This document shows positions 1 to 8,200 of a stretch of DNA of 9,566 bases, one piece after another. Position numbers and translations under genes: made by a program. Under the pieces are notes generated by a model. The model saw only the letters and a list, made by a program, of their open reading frames with translations. It was not told the DNA's origin and made no database searches. Origin of the DNA: Azoarcus sp. (GTDB lineage Bacteria > Pseudomonadota > Gammaproteobacteria > Burkholderiales > Rhodocyclaceae); assembly GCA_031259795.1 (NCBI GenBank), contig JAIRLA010000206.1, positions 1 through 9,566 of the forward strand. The letters are read 5' to 3'. Each line of letters begins with the position of its first letter. The stretch's first letter is position 1.

Positions 1-502
1 CAAAGCGGCGACATTGTGCCGTTTCGCTCACGCCATTTCAACGGATAAATTTGCCGCAATCGCCCGAAAATGTCGACACCGCCGGTCAGCCGCCAACTAC
101 CGCCGGCCCGGTCGCGCCAGCCATAGGTATCTACATGTCGCGTTCCATGCGGAGCGGAGCGACGCTGACTCAGGAAAGGCGGCCTCGCCCTTCCAGGCGG
201 CGATCCCCGAGTCCCGGACAGCGACCCCGCTTTCCCAAGCGCCAATGCCAATTGTATACATCTCGTCTCCGCCAGGCGATATGATGCGCCATCGGCCAGG
301 GATCGCCGCCGCCCGATGACGCAGGCCGCTTGCCGCGCCGAGTACCGCTCTCGCCAGGCTTTTTCCGCCCGGCCAAGTTGCCGCCTGCCCGGCGGCGATA
401 CGCGGACACTTTCACGCTCGCGCCGAAACCGATCCGGCGGGCAGTGACATTTGCCGTGCGCGAAGCCATCATGAGCCGCTCGCCTGAACCGCACGCCCTT
501 CC
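1..502. other. Upstream region of recC without a convincing gene
   Basis: I see no credible coding region here. The short open frames are rich in Arg, Ser and Pro, as expected from random GC-rich sequence, and none has a recognisable domain or a good ribosome binding site. The region contains a partial copy of a dispersed repeat at 141-170. No clear sigma-70 promoter stands out, although transcription of recC must start here or further upstream. An in-frame stop (TGA, 485-487) closes the recC frame just before its start codon. Confidence 0.5.
141..170 (+). repeat. Partial dispersed repeat, right half
   Basis: These 30 bases match 4111-4140 at 25 of 30 positions when aligned without gaps. Both begin CGTTCC, share GCGGAGCG in the middle and end with CGACGCTGA. 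Only the right half of the element is recognisable here; the left half with the GGATTGCC core, seen at 4041 and 9356, is missing. It is probably a degraded member of the intergenic repeat family also present at the other two gene boundaries. Confidence 0.6.
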
Positions 503-3500
503 ATGTTTTCGGTCATTTTTTCCAACCGTTGCGAGCATTTGCTCGAAGCCCTGCTCGCGCGCCTCGATGCCGAGCGGCGCGGCCCGTTCGCGCGCCGGCA
601 GGTGGTGGCGCCCGGCAGCGCGTTGCGCCGCCGCATCGAACTGGCGGCGGCCGACCGCGAGGGCGTCTGCGCCGGTATTGATTTCGACCATCTGGCGCAA
701 TGGCTGTGGCGGCAGGCCGGCCATGTCGTCGATCTGCCCGCGCGCGCGCCATACGCGCCTCCGGCGCTGGCCTGGCGGATTTTCGCCGCGCTCGACGCGC
801 CGTGGGTGAATGAACACGCGCGGCTGGCGCATTATCTGCGGGGGGCGGACGCGCGCATGCGCTTCGATCTGTCCGGGCGGCTGGCGCACCTGTTCGATCA
901 TTACCTGTGCTACCGGCCCGATTGGCTCGAACGCTGGGCGGCCGGCGGGCGGGCGCTTCCGGCGGAGAGCGCCGCCAGCCATGACGACGAGGATTGGCAG
1001 GCGGCATTGTGGCGGCGAATCCACGGCGGCGAAGGCGGCGGCGGCAGTGACGAAAATGCGCTTTCTCCGCCTTTCATGCGTTTCTTGCGCCAGGCCGCGC
1101 GGATGGACGACGCCGCGCTGGCCGCCGCCTTGCCCCCGGCGGTGCATATTTTCGGCCTGCCAGCCTTGCCGCCGCTGTATCTGGAAATATTGCGCACCCT
1201 GGCGCGGGCGATGGACGTGCATCTGTACGTCCTCAATCCCTGCCGCGAATACTGGTTCGACATCGTCGACGCGCGCCGCTTGTCGTGGCTCTCGAAGCGG
1301 CAACAAGATCTCTTTTTCGAGACCGGCAACAAATTGCTGGCCGCCTGGGGCAAGCAGGCGCAGGTCCACATCGAATCGCTGTTCGAGGGCGAGCGGCCCA
1401 TGCGGGAAGAGGCGGCCTTCGCGCCGCATCCCGCCCGCCATGTGCTGGCGAAATTGCAAAATGCCATCCTCGATCTGCGGGAGCTTGAAGCGGGCAGCAT
1501 CCGGCTGGACGACAACGACCGCAGCATCGAGCTGCACATATGCCACTCGCGCACGCGCGAGCTGGAGGCGCTGCACGACCGCCTGCTCGGTCTTTTCAGC
1601 GCCCCCAGGCCGCCGCGTCCCGATGAAATCGTGGTGCTCACCCCCGATCTGGCGGCCTGCGCACCGCTGATCGAGGCCGTATTCGGCGCCGCGCCGCGCG
1701 AACGCCACATTCCGTGGCGCATCGCCGGATCGAGCGCCGCCGAAGGCAATCCCGCGGCGCGCATCCTGGATTGGCTGCTGACGCTGGCGGCGGGGCGCGC
1801 GCCCGCGAGCCGGGTGTTCGACCTGTTGCAGCAACCACTGGTGGCGGCGCATTTCGGGCTGGGCGAAGCCGGGCTTGAACAGGTGCGCATCTGGATGGAA
1901 AGCGCGGGCATCCGCTGGGGGCTGGATGCGGAGCACGCCAGGGAGGCCGGCGGCGGCGGTCATACCATGGAAAAGGGGCTGGCCCGCCTGTTCCTGTCCT
2001 GGGCGGCGGGCGAAGCGGCCAGCCGCGCCCTGTTCGCCGGCCATACCGGAACGGCGTACGCGCCGCGGGGCGGCGGCGGGCTGGCGCTTGGCGCTTTCTG
2101 GCGTTATGCCGGAACCCTGCGCCGCCTGCGCGCCGAATTGCTCAAGCCGCGCGAGGCCGAAGGCTGGCGCACGCTCCTCATGGGCGCGCTCGCCGCCCTG
2201 GCGGGCGAAGCTCCGGAGCATGCCGAGGAAATGCGCGGCGCGCGCGAGACGATCAACGCGCTTGCCGAAGACATGAAGGCGGGGTTCGGCCCCGGATGCG
2301 CCGCCATGATTCCGCTCGATGTCGTGCATCCGGCCCTCGCCGCCCGCTTCAGCGAAAGCGTACACGGCGGCGCGCCCGGCGGCGCGGTGACGTTCGGCGC
2401 GCTCCCCTCGCTGCGCGGGCTGCCGTACCGCGTGGTGTGCGTCATCGGCCTCGATCATGACGCTTTCCCGGGCCGCGAGCACAGCGACGAATTCGACCTC
2501 ATGACCCTGCATCCGCGCAAGGGCGACCGCCAGCGCCGCATCGACGAGCGCAATCTTTTCCTCGATGTCCTGCTTGCCGCGCGCGACGTGCTGCATTTGT
2601 CCTGCGTCGGGCGCAGCGCCCGCGACAACACCGCCTTGCCGCCGTCGCCGCTGGTCGACGAATTGCTGGACGCGCTCGCCGCCGCCTGCGCCGAAGATCC
2701 GGAACAGCCCGCTTCCCTCGCCCGGGCGCGCGCCCGGCTGACCGTGCCGCATCCCCTGCAAGCCTTTTCACCCGGCTACTTCACGCCGGACAAGGAAGAC
2801 AAGCGGCTGGAAAACTTCCGGAGCGAGCTCGCCGCGGCGCTCGCCGCCCGCCAGCGCTCGGCGCGGGAGCGCGCCGCCGCCACGGCGGAGGCGATCATGC
2901 CGCGCCGGGAGGACGATGAGGACGAACGGCGGGATGCCGGTGACGGCGGCGGCGGCGACAGCCCGTTTTTCACCGCGCCGCTGCCGCCGCCGGACGAAAG
3001 ATGGCGGCATGTCGATCTTGCGCAGCTCAAGCGGTTCTTCGCCAATCCGTGCCGTTTCCTGCTCCGCGAACGGCTGGGTCTCGACCTGTTCGCGGCCCAG
3101 GACGAGCTTGCCGATATCGAAACGTTCGTCCCCGACTGGCAGGCCCGCGATGCGCTTGCCAAGCGCTTGCTGCCGGTACTGCTTGCCGGGAAAGACATGG
3201 GCGCGGACGGGAGCGGGAATGGGGCGGCGGAGGACGGCGGCGACGGCGGCCTTCTCGCCCTGGCCCGCGCCGGAGGCGAATATCCTGCCGGCAACCTCGG
3301 CGACAGCGCGCTGCGCCGGGAACTCGCCGCGCTTCGCGCATTCGCCGACAGATTGAATGCGGCACGGATGCGGCCTTGCCTGCCGGCGCGTCTGGTGAAG
3401 CTCGATTTCGATCTCGGCGGGGAATCCTGGAGCCTGCAAACTGTCTTCAACGATCTGCGCGCGGACGGACTCGTTCGCCATCGTTATGACAAGGCGCGCG

Positions 3501-3946
3501 CGCGCGACTATCTCGCCGCCTGGATCGACCATCTGACGCTGTGCGCCGCGTCGCCGGACGGAGTGGAATGCCGCAGCGTGGGCTTGTCGCGCGACGAAAG
3601 TTTTACCCTGCGCCCGCTACCCTCCGCCACCGCCCGCCAACATCTGGCCGGGCTGCTGGAACTGTACCGCGACGGACTGCGCGAACCGCTGCGTTTTTTC
3701 CCGAAATCAGCCTGGGAATACGCGCGCCGCGCCGCGCCGGACAATGACAACGACACGGCGCGCGCCGAAGCGGCGAGAATATGGGCTGGCGGCGACTTTC
3801 CCGAACGGGACGATTTTGCCTACCGATTGGCGCTGCGCGGCGCGGACGAAGCGCTCGACGACAAGTTCTGGAACAACGCCGAGACGGTCTTCGGCGCATT
3901 GCGCGCGTCTCTCGACGACTCGCGCCCGGCGCGGCATCCCGGTTGA
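503..3946 (+). CDS. recC: Exodeoxyribonuclease V gamma subunit (RecC)
   Basis: RecC is the subunit of the RecBCD helicase-nuclease that splits the duplex, holds the single strands and recognises Chi during double-strand break repair and degradation of linear DNA. The 1147 residues are close to the 1122 of the E. coli protein. Family hallmarks in order are an N-terminal helicase-like part starting FSVIFSNRCEHLLEALL; a central segment near residues 375-450 with VLTPDLAACAPLIEAVFGAA, IPWRIAGSSA and VFDLLQQPLVAAHFGL; LRGLPYRVVCVIGL at 637-650; FDLM at 664-667, followed by HPRKGDRQRR; and a C-terminal inactive nuclease-like domain with LKRFFANPCRFLLRERLGL. No catalytic motif is expected in RecC. 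Two Gly/Asp-rich stretches (about 803-826 and 900-916) look like flexible linkers. The start is fixed by an in-frame TGA at 485-487, after which 503 is the first start codon; no strong Shine-Dalgarno precedes it. The gene is intact and faces the minus-strand operon. recB and recD are absent from the window. Confidence 0.96.
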   Translation: MFSVIFSNRCEHLLEALLARLDAERRGPFARRQVVAPGSALRRRIELAAADREGVCAGIDFDHLAQWLWRQAGHVVDLPARAPYAPPALAWRIFAALDAPWVNEHARLAHYLRGADARMRFDLSGRLAHLFDHYLCYRPDWLERWAAGGRALPAESAASHDDEDWQAALWRRIHGGEGGGGSDENALSPPFMRFLRQAARMDDAALAAALPPAVHIFGLPALPPLYLEILRTLARAMDVHLYVLNPCREYWFDIVDARRLSWLSKRQQDLFFETGNKLLAAWGKQAQVHIESLFEGERPMREEAAFAPHPARHVLAKLQNAILDLRELEAGSIRLDDNDRSIELHICHSRTRELEALHDRLLGLFSAPRPPRPDEIVVLTPDLAACAPLIEAVFGAAPRERHIPWRIAGSSAAEGNPAARILDWLLTLAAGRAPASRVFDLLQQPLVAAHFGLGEAGLEQVRIWMESAGIRWGLDAEHAREAGGGGHTMEKGLARLFLSWAAGEAASRALFAGHTGTAYAPRGGGGLALGAFWRYAGTLRRLRAELLKPREAEGWRTLLMGALAALAGEAPEHAEEMRGARETINALAEDMKAGFGPGCAAMIPLDVVHPALAARFSESVHGGAPGGAVTFGALPSLRGLPYRVVCVIGLDHDAFPGREHSDEFDLMTLHPRKGDRQRRIDERNLFLDVLLAARDVLHLSCVGRSARDNTALPPSPLVDELLDALAAACAEDPEQPASLARARARLTVPHPLQAFSPGYFTPDKEDKRLENFRSELAAALAARQRSARERAAATAEAIMPRREDDEDERRDAGDGGGGDSPFFTAPLPPPDERWRHVDLAQLKRFFANPCRFLLRERLGLDLFAAQDELADIETFVPDWQARDALAKRLLPVLLAGKDMGADGSGNGAAEDGGDGGLLALARAGGEYPAGNLGDSALRRELAALRAFADRLNAARMRPCLPARLVKLDFDLGGESWSLQTVFNDLRADGLVRHRYDKARARDYLAAWIDHLTLCAASPDGVECRSVGLSRDESFTLRPLPSATARQHLAGLLELYRDGLREPLRFFPKSAWEYARRAAPDNDNDTARAEAARIWAGGDFPERDDFAYRLALRGADEALDDKFWNNAETVFGALRASLDDSRPARHPG

Positions 3947-4008
3947 CATGACATGTTTCTTTGCGGCGGAGAGTGGACAGGCATTCCGCTTCCTTCCTCT
4001 GTTTTTTA

Positions 4009-4140
4009 TTCAGCGTCGCGGCGCGCCGGGTGGAAGGCGCTGGATTGCCACGTCGATGCGCTCCTCGCAATGACGAGGGGGGGGGCGGCTTTCGCAATGA
4101 CGAGGCGGGACGTTCCCCGCGGAGCGCATCGACGCTGATT
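4009..4140. repeat. Full-length dispersed intergenic repeat with inverted arms
   Basis: This lies between the convergent ends of recC (3946) and the minus-strand operon (4158). The left part, TGGATTGCCACGTCGATGCG from 4041, matches 9356-9385 at 27 of 30 positions. The right part (4111-4140) matches 141-170 at 25 of 30. Bases 4051-4064 and 4121-4134 are a perfect 14-base inverted repeat, and 4010-4018 pairs perfectly with 4130-4138 as an alternative. CGCAATGACGAGG occurs twice (4066-4078 and 4093-4105), with a run of nine G at 4077-4085. Similar repeats with a CTCCTCGCAATGACG core are scattered through many proteobacterial genomes. The hairpin could slow transcription from either side, but no T-run follows it on either strand, so I do not call a terminator. 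The outer limits are estimates. Confidence 0.7.
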
Positions 4141-4157
4141 GAATCCGATCCCCGCCC

Positions 4158-5228
4158 TCAGTGCGAGGCGTTGGTATGGAAGAGGGTTTCGAGTTGCTGG
4201 AAGATGCGTTCGGAGAGCAGGCCGTTGCGCATGACGTCTCTCACCTGTACCGCATATTGGCACTGGTTGCCATTGTGTTGCGAAAGCGGGCGGGCGCGCT
4301 TGAAGAAAAGGTCGTGGGGGAGCGGGCCGCCCGCGAGGATTTGCTCGATGCCGGGCACCGCGCGCGCCTCGGCTTCACGATTGGACGGCCAGGCGGGGGT
4401 GACGAGGATGTTGCCGGGCCGTAGTTCGAGGGTGAGCAGGAACTGGACTTTGCCCGTGTCTTCGTCGAACCAGCAGGGCGGCGGGGTGTTGTCGCCGTGG
4501 TTTGCCAGCCGGGCGCGCAGGAAAGCGATCTGGGAGCGCAGGTTGGCGTTGCCCCGGGCGCTCGCGGATTTTTGTGTATGTCCGTCGATCAGCCATTGCA
4601 CCCATCGGGTAACTTCTTCCTCGTTCGAGCCGAACGTCTGGTTGAGTTCCTTGCCGATCGCTTTCTGGATCTGTTGCCAGGCGCCGAGCGCCGCCATCGT
4701 CCGCGCGGAGATTTCGTTCGTGCTGAGTTTGTTCGGCGCGGAACGCCCGCTTTCCGCCGCGATGTCGCCGCCGATCTTCTGTGCCAGCAGCGCGCGCAAT
4801 TCGAGCGCTTCGATCACGGCCTCCTCGGTCGTCCTGGTCAGTGCGGCGGATTGGCGCGCCTGATCGAGGATCTCCTTGATTTCAGTCAACGCCGCCAGCC
4901 GGGCGTTGAGGTCTTCGACCCGCGTTTTCAGGGCGGCGGCCTGGGCGCTCGTCCTGGCGTTGTCGAGCAGGCGGCGGATGACGTCGTCGGCGTTTACGCC
5001 CGCTTCCGTGAGTTGGGCGTGCAGCTCGCGGCGAGCGGTTTCAAACGCTTCGAGCGCATGGGGGAGGGCTTCGCGCTCTTCGCGTTGCGCGAGGCGGTCA
5101 TCGGCTTCCTTGCGCTTCAGATCCGCTTCGGTATACATCCCGCCGAACACGATCAGCAGGATGAAGATGATGATGAATGCGATTCCGGTCAGGGAAAGCC
5201 GGAAGACGGTGTCGCTGTCTCTGTACAT
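4158..5228 (-). CDS. Single-span membrane protein with extracytoplasmic domain, ZorB/TolR-like partner
   Basis: The 356-residue protein has a short N-terminus (MYRDSDTVFR), one hydrophobic helix at about residues 11-30 and charged, probably coiled-coil helices at about 34-160. A C-terminal globular domain follows from about 170, with PPCWFDEDTGKV near residue 252 and NQCQYAVQVRD near 323. The N-in, C-out topology matches MotB, TolR, ExbD and ZorB, which anchor motor complexes outside the inner membrane. The OmpA-type peptidoglycan-binding motif of MotB and ZorB is not recognisable. The membrane helix has no Asp; D4 and D6 lie just before it. The only two cysteines, C252 and C323, fall in the C-terminal domain and could form a disulfide if it is periplasmic. 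The start is forced by an in-frame stop at 5247-5249. It begins 31 bases after the upstream gene's stop, so the two are probably cotranscribed; the ribosome site is weak (AAGCGGG). I recognise the architecture rather than a named family, so the function is inferred. Confidence 0.82.
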   Translation of the reverse strand: MYRDSDTVFRLSLTGIAFIIIFILLIVFGGMYTEADLKRKEADDRLAQREEREALPHALEAFETARRELHAQLTEAGVNADDVIRRLLDNARTSAQAAALKTRVEDLNARLAALTEIKEILDQARQSAALTRTTEEAVIEALELRALLAQKIGGDIAAESGRSAPNKLSTNEISARTMAALGAWQQIQKAIGKELNQTFGSNEEEVTRWVQWLIDGHTQKSASARGNANLRSQIAFLRARLANHGDNTPPPCWFDEDTGKVQFLLTLELRPGNILVTPAWPSNREAEARAVPGIEQILAGGPLPHDLFFKRARPLSQHNGNQCQYAVQVRDVMRNGLLSERIFQQLETLFHTNASH

Positions 5229-5259
5229 GGTTTGCCCGCTTTGCGTTCAGGTCGAGCGC

Positions 5260-8200
5260 TCATTGTTTGTGTTCGCCCGCGTGGCCCTCGAAGTGCTGGC
5301 GCATGGATTGCAACGCCTGCCTGATGAGGGAGAGTTCCTTGGCCGAGACGACCATGCTCGCCTGCTGTTTGCGGCTGGCTTCCGCCTGCTCGGCCATCAA
5401 TTGCATCTGGCTCTGCACGGCGCCGGACATTTCGGCTTGCTGCTTGCGGCTGGCTTCGACGATCTGCGTCAGCGCCCGCCCCTGTGTCATGAGCGCGACG
5501 GACATGTCGGTGTATTGCTTGCGGGCGGCTTCGACGCCCTGGGCCAGCGCCTGCGTCTGCGCCAGGATGGCCGCGTACTGCTTCTGGCCGGCCTCGATCT
5601 GCTGGGTCAATGCCTTGCCCTGGGCGATGACGGCGGCGGAGACTTCGGCCTGCTGCTTGCGGCCGGCCTCATCGAGCGCGACGCCGCCCGCCGGTTGTTT
5701 GCGCCCCGGATCGGCTTGCTGCGCGGCGAACGTCTTGCCCTGCGCAAGCAGCGCGGCGGAAATTTCGGCATATTGCTTCTGGCTGGTCTCGACGTGCTGG
5801 GTGAGCGCCCGGGTCTGGGACATGATCATGGCCGACATTTCGGCCTGTTGCTTGCGGTTGGCGTCGACGTGCTGGGTGAGCGCCTGGCTCTGGGCCAGCA
5901 CCGCCGACGAGACGTCGGCCTGCTGTTTCTGGTTCGCCTCGATGGCCTTGTTCTGGGCGATGACCACGGAGGAGATTTCGGCGTATTGCTTCTGGCTGCT
6001 TTCGACCTGCCGCGTCAGCGCCTGGTTTTGCGCGGCGAGCGCGGCGGCGGCGTCGGCCTGCTGTTTCTGGCTGCTTTCGATGTGCCGGGTCAAGGCCTCG
6101 CTTTGCTTCACGATCGCCGCCGCCGCCTCGCTGTATTGCTTGCGGCCGGCCTCGATGTATTGCGCCAAGGCCTGCGTCTGGGCGGTGAAGCCCGCCGAGA
6201 CTTCGCTTTGCTGGCGGCGGCTGGTTTCGACGTTCTGGGTCAGCGCCTCGGTTTGCGCCACGACCGCCGCCGATACGTCGGTATATTGCTGCTGGCCGGT
6301 TTCGATGTGCCGGGTCAGGGCCTGGTTCTGGGCCAGGATCGCGTTTGAAATCTCGGTGTATTGCTTGCGGCTGGTCTCGACGTGCCGCACCAGCGCCTCG
6401 GCCTGGGTGACGACCGCCGCGGAGGCTTCGGCTTGCTGCCGCTGGCTCTTCTCGACATATTGCGCGAGCGTCTGTCCCTGGGCGCGCACCGCGGCGGACG
6501 TCTCGGCATATTGCCGCTGGCCGGCCTCGATCTGCCCGGACAGCGTCTCGCCCTGCGCCGTGACCGCCGCCGCGATTCCGGCGTACTGCTCGCGGTTCAT
6601 CTCGACATGGCGGTTCAACGCCTCGCTTTGCGCCACGATCGCCGCCGCGGCTTCGAGTTGCTGTTTCTGGCCGCCTTCGACATAGCTGGTCAATGCCTGC
6701 GTCTGGGCGGTGAAAGCCGCCGACATCTCGCCTTGCTGCCTGCGGCCGGCCTCGATATTGCTGTTGAGCGCCTCTCCCTGGGCAAGCATCGACGCGGATA
6801 TTTCGGAATACTGGCGCTGGTTGATCTCGATCTGCCTGGACAGCGCCTCGCTTTGCGCGGTGATCGCCGCGGAAACATTGGCGTACTGTTCGCGCCCCGT
6901 ATCGACGTGGCGCGCCAGCGCCTCGCCTTGCGCCACGACCGCCGCCGAAGCCTCGATCTGCTGTTTCTGGCTGACTTCGACATAGTGGGCCAGGGCCTGC
7001 GTCTGGGCGATGACCGCCGTCGACATTTCGCCGTACTGTTTCTGGCTGGTCTCGACCTGGCGGGTCAGCGCTCCGGTCTGGGCGACGATCGCGGCCGTCG
7101 CCTCGGCCTGCTGGGTGACGCTCTGGTTCAGCGTCTTGCCTTGCGCGGCAACCGCGGCGAGGGCTTCATCCTGCCGTTTCTGGCTGTCTTCGACATGGCG
7201 GGAGAGCGTTTCGCCCTGTGCCACGACCGCCGCCGACACCTCGGCGTAGCGCTGGTAATTGCTCTCGACCTGCTGCGACAGCAATTCGGTCTGCATGACG
7301 ACCGCCGCCGTCGTTTCGGTCTGTTGCCGCTGGCTGCTTTCGATGTAGCGGGCCAGCGCCTTGGTCTGGGAGAGGGCCGCTTCCGACATCTCCGTCTGCT
7401 GCTTGCCGCCGCTCTCGACCTGCCGGGCCAGCGCCTCGGTCTGGGAGGCGATGGCGGACGATATCTGGGTCTGGCGCTTGATGTTCTCGGCCAGCGCGTC
7501 GCCCTGCGCCATGACCGTGGCCGAGACTTCATCGTAGCGCCTGCGGTTGTCCTCGGCCTGCTCGACCAGCGCCGCGCTCTGCGTGGCGACCGCCATCGAT
7601 GTCTCGGCCTGCTGCTTCTGGCAGATGTCGATGAAACGGGTCAACGCCTCGGCCTGCGTGGTGACCGCGCCCGACATTTCGTTGTATTGCCGCTGGCTGG
7701 TTTCGATGTGCAGGGTCAGCGCTTCGGTCTGGGACATGATCGTGGCCGACATTTCGGTTTGCTGTTTCTGGCTGGTGTCGACGTATTTGCCCAGGGACTC
7801 GGCTTGAGAGGCGACCGTGATCGACACCTGGCCGATCTTCTCTTGCGTGGCGCGCAGCGTCTTTGAAATCTCTTCCATGGTATTGACCTGGCCTTTCGCG
7901 CTGGAGACGATTTCTTCCTGCGCCCTGGTCAACTGGATGACATGGGTCAGGGCGTCGCTGATCTCATCGGCGCGCGAACGCACCTCCGTCAGCGCGGGGC
8001 GCAGACTGTCGAGCGTACTGGAGACGCCGCTGGCGAGATTCGTGATGCCCCGCGTCGTCTCCTCGATACTGGCGCCGAGTTCGCTCACCGGCCCTCGCAG
8101 CATATTGGAAAAATAATCCTCCGGAAAGACGGCGCCTTGCAGACGCTTGTTGACCTCTCCCACATAACCATCGACGGATTCGGCCAGTTTCTTGCTCGCC

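Noticed and set aside
14..319. Short plus-strand frames upstream of recC
   Set aside because: They are rich in Arg, Pro and Ser, overlap one another in different frames, contain a piece of a dispersed repeat and have no homology that I recognise.
170..2761. Open frame of 863 codons on the minus strand opposite recC
   Set aside because: It lies fully antisense to a clear RecC gene, and its product is rich in Arg, Gly, Gln and Ala with no recognisable domain. Such frames are common opposite GC-rich genes because reverse-strand stop codons are rare.
4009..4140. Bidirectional rho-independent terminator between the convergent genes
   Set aside because: The stem is strong, but the loop is 56 bases and no T-run follows the stem on either strand; the only such tract, GTTTTTTATT at 4001-4010, precedes the stem on the plus strand.
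5347..7782. CRISPR array or non-coding minisatellite
   Set aside because: The 75-base period keeps an uninterrupted reading frame, variation is concentrated at tolerant residues, and indels are whole codons, so it is a coding repeat without spacers.
4876..7866. Three frames of about 500 codons on the plus strand across the repeat array
   Set aside because: They are opposite the coiled-coil repeats and simply mirror the 75-base period (for example repeated L-G-D-D-R-R-G strings). The minus-strand protein has membrane helices, a ribosome site and a coherent coiled-coil design; these do not.
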